Program-made: the position numbers and the translations under genes | The notes under the pieces: generated by a model | Told to the model about the DNA's origin: nothing | Databases searched by the model: none | The model's input: the letters and a program-made list of their open reading frames with translations, nothing else | Assembly (NCBI GenBank): GCA_003142815.1 | Contig: PLNP01000011.1 | Location: 31,160-79,821, forward strand | From: Rhodanobacteraceae bacterium | GTDB taxonomy: Bacteria > Pseudomonadota > Gammaproteobacteria > Xanthomonadales > Rhodanobacteraceae | Direction of reading: 5' to 3' | DNA: 48,662 nt | Part shown: in pieces, positions 35,712-43,671 of the stretch | How positions within the stretch are numbered: the first letter of the stretch is position 1 | Layout of the letters: each line of letters starts with the position of its first letter

Positions 35712-36605
35712 ATGAGCCAGCGTTTGCGCAAGGTCGTTTTCCCGGTTGCAGGCCTCGGTACGCGTTTCCTGCCGGCGACCAAGGTCGTCGCCAAGGAGAT
35801 GCTGCCGGTGCTGGACCGGCCGCTGATCCAGTACGCGGTCGACGAGGCCGTCGACGCCGGCGCGGACACGCTGATCTTCGTGACCAATCGCTACAAGCAC
35901 GCGATCGCCGATTACTTCGACAGGGCCTACGAGCTCGAGAGCAAGCTCGCGCAATCGGGCAAGAACGATCTGCTTGCGATGGTGCAGGGCACCTTGCCGC
36001 GCCATGTGCGCTGCGTCTTCGTGACCCAGCCCGAAGCGCTCGGTCTCGGCCATGCGGTGCTGTGCGCGAAGCCGGTCGTCGGCGACGAGCCGTTCGGCGT
36101 CGTGTTGCCTGACGACCTGATCGTGAACGGACCGACAGGAGCAGGCAGACCCGGTGCGCTGCGCCAGATGGCAGAGCTCGCCGCCAGCGAGAACGCCGGC
36201 GTGATCGCGGTCGAGGAAGTCCCGCGCGACCAGACCAACAAGTACGGCATTGTCGATGCGACGCCGGTCTCCGAACGCGCCGCAAAGATCAAGCTCGTCG
36301 TCGAGAAGCCCAAGCCCGAGGTCGCACCTTCCAATCTTGCGATCGTCGGCCGCTACGTACTGCCGGGCCGTATCTTCGAGCTGCTGGAGAAGACCACGCC
36401 CGGCGCGGGCGGCGAGATCCAGTTAACCGACGCGATCGAATCATTGTTGTCCGAACAATCGGTGCTCGCCTACCGCTTCGAGGGTACGCGCTTCGATTGC
36501 GGCAACAAGCTTGGTCTGGTCAAGGCGACGCTGCACATGGCGTTGGAGGATCCACAGCTGGCGGATGCGACGCGTAAGTTCATGGCGTCACTTGCCAACC
36601 GGTGA
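35712..36605 (+). CDS. galU: UTP-glucose-1-phosphate uridylyltransferase
   Basis: Makes UDP-glucose for LPS, exopolysaccharide and glycan synthesis. 297 residues. Nucleotide-binding GLGTRFLPATKVVAKEMLPV, then QYAVDEAVDAGAD, PEALGLGHAVLCA, VVLPDDLI, and VEKPKPEVAPSNLAIVGRYVL, the GalU signature. AAGGA precedes the start. Last gene of the surface-polysaccharide group and of the long plus-strand run that begins at serC; convergent with the formate dehydrogenase operon after a 130-base spacer. Confidence 0.97.
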   Translation: MSQRLRKVVFPVAGLGTRFLPATKVVAKEMLPVLDRPLIQYAVDEAVDAGADTLIFVTNRYKHAIADYFDRAYELESKLAQSGKNDLLAMVQGTLPRHVRCVFVTQPEALGLGHAVLCAKPVVGDEPFGVVLPDDLIVNGPTGAGRPGALRQMAELAASENAGVIAVEEVPRDQTNKYGIVDATPVSERAAKIKLVVEKPKPEVAPSNLAIVGRYVLPGRIFELLEKTTPGAGGEIQLTDAIESLLSEQSVLAYRFEGTRFDCGNKLGLVKATLHMALEDPQLADATRKFMASLANR

Positions 36606-36735
36606 TCCTGAGGAGTCGATGCAGACATGAGGATCCCCATCAGGGATGGGTATTGGATTCTTGGGGCGCGCGAAACGACGCAGGCATGACGACGAAGGCA
36701 TGGGCAGGCGGGAATCTCGCGGAAGGACACCCCGC

Positions 36736-36966
36736 TCAGACGGTAGCGACTGGTGGCACACTCAAGCCGTCCACCGCCTCATTGGCCAGCGGAAGCAGGC
36801 CCTCGCCACCCTGCGCGAAGTAGTCCTTGAGCTGGCGCCGCATGACGGGATCCCAGAATCGGGTCAGATGATCGCGCACGCCGTCCACGGCGGCGGCGTG
36901 ATTGGGTTCCACCGCGAAGTAAGTCGCGATGTCGTTGGCCATGGTGACGAGTCGTTCGATGTTCAT
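36736..36966 (-). CDS. fdsD: NAD-dependent formate dehydrogenase delta subunit
   Basis: Small protein of 76 residues, RLVTMANDIATYFAVEPNHA followed by AAVDGVRDHLTRFWDPVMR, the FdsD family pattern. Subunit or assembly factor of soluble molybdenum formate dehydrogenases. The start overlaps the end of fdhD by 4 bases. It is the last gene of the operon, as in Cupriavidus and Rhodobacter fds clusters. Confidence 0.92.
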   Translation of the reverse strand: MNIERLVTMANDIATYFAVEPNHAAAVDGVRDHLTRFWDPVMRRQLKDYFAQGGEGLLPLANEAVDGLSVPPVATV

Positions 36967-37793
36967 GTCAGCTCCTGCCGGGATGCGGGTAGCAGGCGAT
37001 CGGGATGGGTGTAGACATTGTGGCTGCCGGGGCGCGCGAAGCCGACCAGGGTGATACCAGCACTGCGCGCCAGTTCGATCGCCAGCGCGGTCGGGGCCGA
37101 GATGGCGGTGAGCAGGGTGATGCCGGCGCTGGCTGCCTTGGTCACCATCTCGTAGCTCGCGCGGCTGGTTACCAGCGCCATGCCATCGCCGGGGTCGACG
37201 GCGGCGCGGCGCATGGCGCCGATCAGCTTGTCCAGGGCGTTGTGGCGTCCGACATCCTCGCGCACCAGGATGATCCGTCCGGTCCGGTCGGCCCAGGTCG
37301 CGGCGTGCACGGCACCAGTGGCGGCGTTCATCGGCTGCAGCGTCTGCTGCAGCTGGGCCAGCGCATGTTCGAGCGCGTCACGCGTGATGGTGCTGCCTTC
37401 GCCGACCGGCGGGTTCTGGCGAACGGCCTGCTCCAGATTGCGGGTACCGCAGATGCCGCAGCCGCTGCGGCCGGGCAGCAGACGTTCGCGTTCGTGGTCA
37501 AGATGCGCGGCATGTGTGTTGTCAGCCACGCGCATCGCCAGTTCGATGCCCTCGAGCAGGGTGCGGCTCTCCAATTGCAGCAGCTGTGCCGGCTCGTCGA
37601 TCAGGCCCTCGCTGAGGGAGAATCCCAGCGCGAAATCGTCCAGGTCGTGCGGGGTTGCCATCATCACGGCAAACGTCGCTCCGTTGTAGACCATCGCGAT
37701 CGGCACCTCCTCGGCCACGCAGTCGTCCTGATGCGTTGACTGGCCATGACGCCAGCGGTCGACGGGGCGAGTGACGAACCCGGTATCCGGCAT
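36963..37793 (-). CDS. fdhD: Formate dehydrogenase accessory sulfurtransferase FdhD (FdsC)
   Basis: Delivers sulfur to the molybdenum cofactor and inserts it into formate dehydrogenase. 276 residues. The sulfur-transferring cysteine pair is CGIC at residues 112-115 (in RSGCGICGTRN), and the cofactor-binding part shows GAVHAATWADRTGRIILVRED then VGRHNALDKLIGAM, and SRASYEMVTKAASAGI. ATG 37793 lies 7 bases after the fdsA stop; a TTG at 37814 in frame would overlap fdsA. Called FdsC in fds operons. Confidence 0.95.
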   Translation of the reverse strand: MPDTGFVTRPVDRWRHGQSTHQDDCVAEEVPIAMVYNGATFAVMMATPHDLDDFALGFSLSEGLIDEPAQLLQLESRTLLEGIELAMRVADNTHAAHLDHERERLLPGRSGCGICGTRNLEQAVRQNPPVGEGSTITRDALEHALAQLQQTLQPMNAATGAVHAATWADRTGRIILVREDVGRHNALDKLIGAMRRAAVDPGDGMALVTSRASYEMVTKAASAGITLLTAISAPTALAIELARSAGITLVGFARPGSHNVYTHPDRLLPASRQELT

Positions 37794-37800
37794 CTCATGT

Positions 37801-40692
37801 CTAGGCCTGCCCAAGCGTGTCCACCGACTGATCCAGCAATGCCTGCTGCTCGTCCGAGAAGGCGCGATAGCGCTTCTGCCATTCCGAAGGTTGGGTGACG
37901 CGGGTGACCTGCACCGCGGTCACCTTGTACTCGGGGCAGTTGGTGGCCCAGTCCGAGTTTTCGGTGGTGATGACGTTGGCGCCGGAACCGGGGAAGTGGA
38001 AGGTGGTGTAGACCACGCCCGGCTGCATGCGCTCGGAGATCATCGCGCGGAGCACGGTGTCGCCCGAGCGGCTGCGGATGCCGACCCAGTCGCCATCGGT
38101 AACACCACGTTCCTCGGCGTCGTGCGGATGGATCTCCAGGCGGTCCTCGTCGTACCACATGACGTTGGCGGTGCGCCGCGTCTGCGTGCCGCCGTTGTAC
38201 TGGCTGAGGATGCGGCCGGTGGTGAGGATCAGCGGATGCTCGGCGTTGACCTTCTCGGACGTGGGCACGTACTCGGTCAGCATGAAGCGGCCCTTGCCGC
38301 GCACGAACTCGTCCACGTGCAGCACCGGCGTGCCTTGCGGATGCTCCTCGTTGCACGGCCACTGAATCGAGCCCAGGCGGTCGATCTTCTCGAAGCTCAC
38401 GCCGTGGAAGGTCGGCGTCAGCCGCGCGATCTCGTCCATGATCTGCGAGGCGTGGCCGTAGTTCATGGGGTAGCCCATGGCTTGGGCCAGCTTCTGGGTA
38501 ATCTCCCAATCGGCGTAGCCGGCCTTGGGCGCCATGACCTTGCGCACGCGCGAGATGCGGCGCTCGGCGTTGGTGAAGGTGCCGTCCTTCTCCAGGAACG
38601 AGCTACCAGGCAGGAACACGTGGGCGTACTTCGCCGTCTCGTTGAAGAACAGGTCCTGCACCACGATGCACTCCATCGCGCTCAGCGCAGCGGTGACGTG
38701 CTGGGTGTCCGGGTCGGACTGGGCGATGTCCTCGCCCTCAATGTACAGACCCTTGAAACTGCCGTCCAGCGCCGCCTCGAACATGTTGGGGATGCGCAGG
38801 CCGGGCTCGCCGAGCAGACTCACGCCCCAGGCCTGCTCAAACGAATGGCGCACGGCGTCGTCGCCGACGTGGCGGTAACCGGGAAATTCATTCGGGAACG
38901 AGCCCATGTCGCACGAACCCTGCACGTTGTTCTGCCCGCGCAGCGGGTTCACGCCCACGCCCTCGCGGCCGAAATTGCCGGTGGCCATGGCCAGGTTGGC
39001 GATACCCATCACCCCCGTCGAGCCCTGTGCGTGCTCGGTGACACCCAGGCCGTAATAGATGGCGCCATTGCCGCCGGTCGCATAAAGCCGCGCGGCGCCA
39101 CGCATCAGCGCCGCGGCTACGCCAGTCTCGGCCTCCATCGCCTCCGGGCTGTACTTGTCCTGGGCGACGAAGACGCGCCACTTGGCGAAGGCCTCCGGCT
39201 CGCAGCGCAGCGCAACGAACGCCTCGTCGACCAGGCCCTCGGTGACGATCACATGCGCCAGCGTGTTCAGCACGGCGACATTGGTGCCGGGCTTGAGCTT
39301 GAGGTGGTAGTCGGCGTGGACGTGCGGCGTGCGCACCAGGTCGATGCGGCGCGGATCGATCACGATCAGTTTCGCGCCGGCGCGAAGCCGCTGCTTCATC
39401 TGCGAGCCGAACACCGGATGCGCGTCGGTCGGGTTGGCGCCGATCACCAGCACCACGTCGGTCTGCTCGATCGAATCGAAGTCCTGGGTGCCGGCCGATT
39501 CGCCCAGCGTGGTCTTGAGGCCGTAGCCGGTCGGCGAATGACACACGCGCGCGCAGGTGTCGACGTTGTTGTTGCCGAAACCGGCGCGCACCAGCTTCTG
39601 CACCAGGTAGGTCTCCTCGTTGGTGCAGCGCGAGGAGGTGATGCCGCCGACCGCATGCTTGCCGTAGGTGGCCTGCAAACGCTTGAACTCGCTGGCGACG
39701 TGGGCAAAGGCCTCGTCCCAGCTGACCACGCGCCACGGATCGGAGATCTTCGCGCGGATCATCGGCGTGTTGATGCGGTCCGGATGGGTGGCGTAGCCGA
39801 TCGCGAAGCGCCCCTTCACACAGGAGTGGCCATGGTTGGCATGGCCGTCCTTGTTCGGAACCATGCGCACGATCTCCTCGCCCTTCATCTCGGCGCGGAA
39901 GCTGCAGCCGACGCCGCAATAGGCGCAGGTGGTGGTCACGGTGTGCTCGGCCTGACCCTTGTCGATCAGCGACTTCTCCGACAGCGTCGCGGTGGGGCAG
40001 GCCTGCACGCAGGCGCCGCAGGACACGCATTCGGAGTCAAGGAAGGCGTTGTTCTGGCTGGCCGCCACCTTGGACTCGAAACCGCTGCCCTGGATGGTCA
40101 GCGCGAAGGTACCCTGCACCTCGTCGCAGGCGCGCACGCAGCGCGAACAGACGATGCACTTGGACGGGTCGAAGCTGAAGTAGGGATTGGATTCGTCCTT
40201 GGCCACAAACAGCGGGTTCTCGCCCCCGCCCTTCGTCTTCGGGTACACGTGGTTGGCGCCGTCGTAGCCGTAGCGCACCTCGCGCAGGCCGACCACGCCG
40301 GCCATGTCCTGCAGCTCGCAGTGGCCGTTGGCCGGGCAGGTCAGGCAGTCCAGCGGATGGTCGGAGATGTACAGCTCTATCACGCCGCGGCGGATCTCGG
40401 CCAGCTTCGGCGTCTGCGTGCTGATCTTCATGCCTGCGGCCACCGGCGTGGTGCACGAGGCCGGGTAGCCCTTGCGACCTTCGATCTCGACCAGGCACAG
40501 CCGGCACGAGCCGAATGCCTCGAGCATCTCCGTGGCGCACAGTTTGGGGATGCTGATGCCGGCCTGGGCGGCCGCGCGCATCACCGACGTGCCCTCAGGC
40601 ACATGCACGGTGCGGCCGTCGATCTCCAGCTCGACTATCGTTTCCGAGGTCGCCTTGGGCGTGCCGTAATCAATCTCGACGATGGACAACAT
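37801..40692 (-). CDS. fdsA: NAD-dependent formate dehydrogenase alpha subunit (molybdenum)
   Basis: Catalytic subunit that oxidises formate to CO2, cytoplasmic, 963 residues. An N-terminal NuoG-like part holds a [2Fe-2S] site (Cys52, 63, 66, 80), a His-Cys3 [4Fe-4S] site (His112, Cys116, 119, 125), two ferredoxin-type [4Fe-4S] sites (Cys179, 182, 185, 189 and 222, 225, 228, 232) and a further [4Fe-4S] site (Cys256, 259, 263, 291). The molybdopterin part has Cys384 in CARVCHSPT as Mo ligand, so this is a cysteine and not a selenocysteine enzyme. Starts 15 bases after fdsB. A long plus-strand open frame across this gene is a shadow. Confidence 0.97.
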   Translation of the reverse strand: MLSIVEIDYGTPKATSETIVELEIDGRTVHVPEGTSVMRAAAQAGISIPKLCATEMLEAFGSCRLCLVEIEGRKGYPASCTTPVAAGMKISTQTPKLAEIRRGVIELYISDHPLDCLTCPANGHCELQDMAGVVGLREVRYGYDGANHVYPKTKGGGENPLFVAKDESNPYFSFDPSKCIVCSRCVRACDEVQGTFALTIQGSGFESKVAASQNNAFLDSECVSCGACVQACPTATLSEKSLIDKGQAEHTVTTTCAYCGVGCSFRAEMKGEEIVRMVPNKDGHANHGHSCVKGRFAIGYATHPDRINTPMIRAKISDPWRVVSWDEAFAHVASEFKRLQATYGKHAVGGITSSRCTNEETYLVQKLVRAGFGNNNVDTCARVCHSPTGYGLKTTLGESAGTQDFDSIEQTDVVLVIGANPTDAHPVFGSQMKQRLRAGAKLIVIDPRRIDLVRTPHVHADYHLKLKPGTNVAVLNTLAHVIVTEGLVDEAFVALRCEPEAFAKWRVFVAQDKYSPEAMEAETGVAAALMRGAARLYATGGNGAIYYGLGVTEHAQGSTGVMGIANLAMATGNFGREGVGVNPLRGQNNVQGSCDMGSFPNEFPGYRHVGDDAVRHSFEQAWGVSLLGEPGLRIPNMFEAALDGSFKGLYIEGEDIAQSDPDTQHVTAALSAMECIVVQDLFFNETAKYAHVFLPGSSFLEKDGTFTNAERRISRVRKVMAPKAGYADWEITQKLAQAMGYPMNYGHASQIMDEIARLTPTFHGVSFEKIDRLGSIQWPCNEEHPQGTPVLHVDEFVRGKGRFMLTEYVPTSEKVNAEHPLILTTGRILSQYNGGTQTRRTANVMWYDEDRLEIHPHDAEERGVTDGDWVGIRSRSGDTVLRAMISERMQPGVVYTTFHFPGSGANVITTENSDWATNCPEYKVTAVQVTRVTQPSEWQKRYRAFSDEQQALLDQSVDTLGQA

Positions 40693-40707
40693 TGATGCTC
40701 TACCTCC

Positions 40708-42267
40708 TCAGGACGCGACCGTCTCGGCGGCGCCTGCGAAATCCTCGGGGAAATGATCCAGCGCGCTGAGCACCGGGTACGGCGCCATGCCGCCCAATGC
40801 GCACAGCGAACCGGCCAGCATGGTCTGGCACAGGTCGCGCAGCAGCACTTCGTTGCGCTCGCGCTCGGCGACGGTGCCGGCGACGATGCGATCGATCACC
40901 TCGACGCCGCGGATCGAACCGATGCGGCATGGCGTGCACTTGCCGCACGATTCGATAGCGCAAAACTCCATCGCGTAGCGCGCCTGTGCGGCCATGTCGA
41001 CGCTGTCGTCGAAGACCACCACACCGCCGTGGCCGAGCATGCCGCCGATGGCGATGAACGCCTCGTAGTCGATCGGCGTGTCGAACTGCGACACCGGAAT
41101 GTAGGCGCCCAGCGGACCGCCCACCTGCACCGCGCGCACCGGTCGGCCGCTGGCGGTGCCGCCGCCGTAGTCCTCGATCAGCTCGCGCAGGGTCAGGCCG
41201 AACGCGCGCTCGACCAGGCCTGGCCGCTTCAGGTTGCCCGCCAGCTGGATCGGCAGCGTGCCGCGTGACCGGCCCATGCCATAGTCGCGATAAAAAGCCG
41301 CGCCCTGGTCCAGGATGATCGGCACCGAGGCTAAGGTGATCACGTTGTTGATCACCGTGGGTTTGCCGAACAGGCCCTGGATGGCCGGCAGCGGCGGCTT
41401 GAAGCGCACCTGGCCGCGCTTGCCCTCCAGGCTCTCCAGCAGCGAGGTCTCATCGCCGCAGATGTAGGCGCCGGCAGCTATGCGCACTTCGAGATGGAAG
41501 GCGTTGCCGCTGCCGCGTACGTTGTCGCCCAGATAACCCTCCGCCTCAGCAGCGGTGATGGCCGCCTCCAGCGCGCGCTGGGCGTGCGGGTACTCGCAGC
41601 GCAGATAGATATAGCCCTGCGTGGCGCCCACGGTGAGGCCGGCGATGGCCATGGCCTCGATCAGCACGAACGGATCGCCTTCCATGATCATGCGGTCGGC
41701 GTAGGTGCCCGAGTCGCCCTCATCGGCGTTGCAGACGATGTATTTCCGGTCGGCCTGCGCGTCCAGGCAGGTCTTCCACTTGATGCCGGCCGGGAACGCC
41801 GCGCCGCCGCGGCCGCGCAGGCTGGCGTCGGTGACCGTCTGCACGACATCGGCACCGCTCATGCCCAACGCGGCCTCGAGGCCTCGATAGCCGCCGTGTG
41901 CGCGGTAATCGTCCAGGCTGCGCGGGTCGACGATGCCGACGCGGGCAAAGGTAAGCCGCTGCTGGCTCTTCAGATACGCGATGGCTTCGGTCGGCCCCAG
42001 CGCCAGCGCGTGCTGCCCGGCGTGCAGGAAATCCGCGTCGAACAGGGAAGGGACGTCGTCGGCCTGCACCGGTCCGTAGGCGACGCGGCCATCGGCCGTA
42101 TCGACCTCGACCATCGGCTCCAGCCAGTACAGGCCGCGCGAGCCGTTGCGCACGATGCGTACGTCGGCATCGCGCCGCCGGGCCTCCGCGGCAATGGCTG
42201 CGGCCACCGCCTCGGCACCCACCGACAGCGCGCCGGCATCGCGCGGTACGTAAACCGTGATGCTCAT
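40708..42267 (-). CDS. fdsB: NAD-dependent formate dehydrogenase beta subunit (NuoF-like)
   Basis: Diaphorase subunit that passes electrons from the alpha subunit through FMN to NAD. 519 residues: an N-terminal thioredoxin/NuoE-like domain (about 1-110), then the NuoF-type FMN and NADH site with RGRGGAAFPAGIKWKT and CNADEGDSGTYADR, then GAYICGDETSLLESLEG, and a [4Fe-4S] motif ESCGKCTPCRIG near residue 445 with a later Cys in LAGSLCALGG. Overlaps fdsG by 4 bases. Confidence 0.97.
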   Translation of the reverse strand: MSITVYVPRDAGALSVGAEAVAAAIAAEARRRDADVRIVRNGSRGLYWLEPMVEVDTADGRVAYGPVQADDVPSLFDADFLHAGQHALALGPTEAIAYLKSQQRLTFARVGIVDPRSLDDYRAHGGYRGLEAALGMSGADVVQTVTDASLRGRGGAAFPAGIKWKTCLDAQADRKYIVCNADEGDSGTYADRMIMEGDPFVLIEAMAIAGLTVGATQGYIYLRCEYPHAQRALEAAITAAEAEGYLGDNVRGSGNAFHLEVRIAAGAYICGDETSLLESLEGKRGQVRFKPPLPAIQGLFGKPTVINNVITLASVPIILDQGAAFYRDYGMGRSRGTLPIQLAGNLKRPGLVERAFGLTLRELIEDYGGGTASGRPVRAVQVGGPLGAYIPVSQFDTPIDYEAFIAIGGMLGHGGVVVFDDSVDMAAQARYAMEFCAIESCGKCTPCRIGSIRGVEVIDRIVAGTVAERERNEVLLRDLCQTMLAGSLCALGGMAPYPVLSALDHFPEDFAGAAETVAS

Positions 42268-42767
42268 GTCGCCTCAGCGGCCAGCCAGGCGTCGAATCCC
42301 TCGGGGGTCACCCGGCCCTTCAGCTCGTCATCGACCATCATCGCTGGCGAGCACGCGCAGTTGCCTAGGCAATAGACCGGCTCCAGCGTGTATGCGCCAT
42401 TGGCGGTGGTCTCATGGAAGTCTACGCCCAGGCGCTGCTTGATATGTTTCTCCAGCGTTGCGGCGCCCATCGACTGGCACGATTCGGCACGACAGAGGTA
42501 GATCACGCGCCGCCCCGCGTGCTTGCTGCGGAAGAAGTGATAGAAGCTGATGACGCCGTGCACATCGGCGCGCGAGAGGTTCAACTCCCGCGCGATCAGC
42601 GGCACGGACGCTTCCGGTACATAGCCCAGCGCCGCCTGCACGCCGTGCAGAACGGGCAGTAGGGCACCCGGCAGTTCCTTGAGGCGGTTGGTCACCTCGA
42701 GTACCGCTGCGCGGACATCCTCGGGGATGTCCGGCAGCGACGCGGCGTTTGTGGCACGTTTCATCAT
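42264..42767 (-). CDS. fdsG: NAD-dependent formate dehydrogenase gamma subunit (NuoE-like)
   Basis: 167 residues. A helical N-terminal part (LPVLHGVQAALGYVPEASVP) is followed by a thioredoxin-like [2Fe-2S] ferredoxin domain: cysteines in LCRAESCQSMGA and VYCLGNCACSPAMMV bind the cluster. Works with FdsB in electron transfer. First fds gene; a 126-base gap with a compound palindrome (42862-42881) separates it from the SRPBCC gene on the same strand. Confidence 0.95.
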   Translation of the reverse strand: MMKRATNAASLPDIPEDVRAAVLEVTNRLKELPGALLPVLHGVQAALGYVPEASVPLIARELNLSRADVHGVISFYHFFRSKHAGRRVIYLCRAESCQSMGAATLEKHIKQRLGVDFHETTANGAYTLEPVYCLGNCACSPAMMVDDELKGRVTPEGFDAWLAAEAT

Positions 42768-42861
42768 GTCACCTTCAGAACAGCGCAGTGGCCTTGGTGA
42801 GCGCGATGCAGAATGGGACGCCGCGCGACATGGCCTGCGCGGTATCGTCGCGTCATGGGCA

Positions 42862-42881
42862 AACCGGCCGGTGGACCGGTT
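42862..42881. promoter_or_regulatory. Compound palindrome between the SRPBCC gene and fdsG
   Basis: AACCGGCCGGTGGACCGGTT contains a perfect palindrome ACCGGCCGGT and an overlapping CCGGT-GG-ACCGG inverted repeat. It lies 12 bases after the SRPBCC stop and about 95 bases before fdsG. No T tract is directly attached in the transcribed direction, so it may be an mRNA processing or stabilising hairpin, or a regulator site. Confidence 0.45.
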
Positions 42882-42893
42882 CAGCCTTTTATC

Positions 42894-43349
42894 TTACACC
42901 GGACCCGGGCGTAAATTCGGGGTAAGCAGGTGGCCTTCGAGACTGCCCAGGGCCACCGCGAGTGCCTCCAGCCCGGCACCGTAGATCATCCGCATGGCCG
43001 CCTCGGCCTCGCACTCGCCGTCGCCGAGGGCGTCGAAATCGGAGGACCAGGTCACCAGGCAGTGCGCTCCGTCGGCCCGGGCCTCGAGCTTGGAGCGGCA
43101 GGCCTGCACCGGCAACGAACCGTCGACCAGCACGTAGACATAGCGGTATGCCGCATCGTTGCGCGCCTCCAGACGCTCCACGGCGCGGCTGCCGTCGGCG
43201 TAGTGCAGGGTGCGGATCCGCCCCTCCCAGGACAGGTCCAGCCGCCGCACCTGCGGGTGCCAGCGATGCAGCCCGCCGAAATCGCCGATCAGCGCCCAGA
43301 CCGCTTCGGCGGAGTAGGGAAGACGCTGGGTGACGTGGATGCTCGTCAT
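42894..43349 (-). CDS. SRPBCC (START-like) family protein
   Basis: Protein of 151 residues with the Bet v1/polyketide-cyclase-like helix-grip fold: VTQRLPYSAEAVWALIGDFGGLHRWHPQV at the N terminus is characteristic, followed by LEARNDAAYRYVYVL and a C-terminal long helix (MRMIYGAGLEALAVALGSLEGHL). Such proteins bind small hydrophobic ligands in a cavity; no catalytic motif can be named. GGAAGG precedes the ATG at 43349; longer in-frame starts would run through the promoter region. A sigma-54 type promoter lies 44 bases upstream, so this is the first gene of the fds transcript, an arrangement whose purpose is not known to me. Confidence 0.88.
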   Translation of the reverse strand: MTSIHVTQRLPYSAEAVWALIGDFGGLHRWHPQVRRLDLSWEGRIRTLHYADGSRAVERLEARNDAAYRYVYVLVDGSLPVQACRSKLEARADGAHCLVTWSSDFDALGDGECEAEAAMRMIYGAGLEALAVALGSLEGHLLTPNLRPGPV

Positions 43350-43392
43350 GTCCACCTTCCGGGTCGACCGCGTACAGAGTTGTTGGAACACA

Positions 43393-43408
43393 CGCAAGAC
43401 ACGGGCCA
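43393..43408 (-). promoter_or_regulatory. Sigma-54 (-24/-12) promoter for SRPBCC-fds operon
   Basis: Minus strand reads TGGCCCG-TGTC-TTGCG, against the consensus TGGCACG-N4-TTGCW. The essential GG and GC pairs are exactly 10 bases apart. Expected start near 43382 gives a leader of about 33 bases to the ATG at 43349. The gene for a sigma-54 activator lies directly opposite, which strongly supports it. Confidence 0.8.
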
Positions 43409-43621
43409 AACGGCGGCGGGCGGCGAGCCGCGCCGTGACGCGGCAGGTGGCGGCGCGGCACCGCGCACTGTTGCTTTTATGGCGCAGCGCGGCCGTGACA
43501 GACCGTGCCAAATGCCGCACGCGGCGGCCATCAATGCTGCGGTGCAGTTTGCGTCCTGCGGAACGGAGCGCGATGCTTGAGTCCGTTTCCACCAGCGGCA
43601 CGCCGCGATTCCGCGCAGCAC

Positions 43622-43641
43622 CGGCACGGGGAGCCGTGCCG
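43622..43641. promoter_or_regulatory. Perfect inverted repeat upstream of the activator gene
   Basis: CGGCACGG-GGAG-CCGTGCCG, 8-base arms with a 4-base centre, 30 bases before the activator ATG and about 215 bases from the sigma-54 promoter. Could be an activator/autoregulation site or an mRNA hairpin in the leader. Confidence 0.5.
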
Positions 43642-43671
43642 TCATGCACTGGCGACACGGGAGAAGTGGTC

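Larger units (their letters stand above)
43350..43671. other. Divergent regulatory spacer of the fds operon
   Basis: A 322-base spacer between the SRPBCC-fds operon and its presumed activator. It contains the sigma-54 promoter (43393-43408), a palindrome GCGCGG-CA-CCGCGC (43453-43466), a TGTTGGAACA site (43381-43390) just downstream of the promoter and a strong inverted repeat near the activator start (43622-43641). Activator sites for the sigma-54 regulator are expected here. Confidence 0.6.

Noticed and set aside
37771-40695. 974-codon open frame antisense to fdsA
   Set aside because: Mirrors the whole fdsA gene; its G/V/A/H/R-rich composition is typical of a reverse-strand shadow in high-GC DNA.
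42768-42893. Second sigma-54 promoter directly upstream of fdsG
   Set aside because: I checked this spacer for GG-N10-GC on the minus strand and found only poor matches; the fds genes more likely read through from the promoter at 43393-43408.
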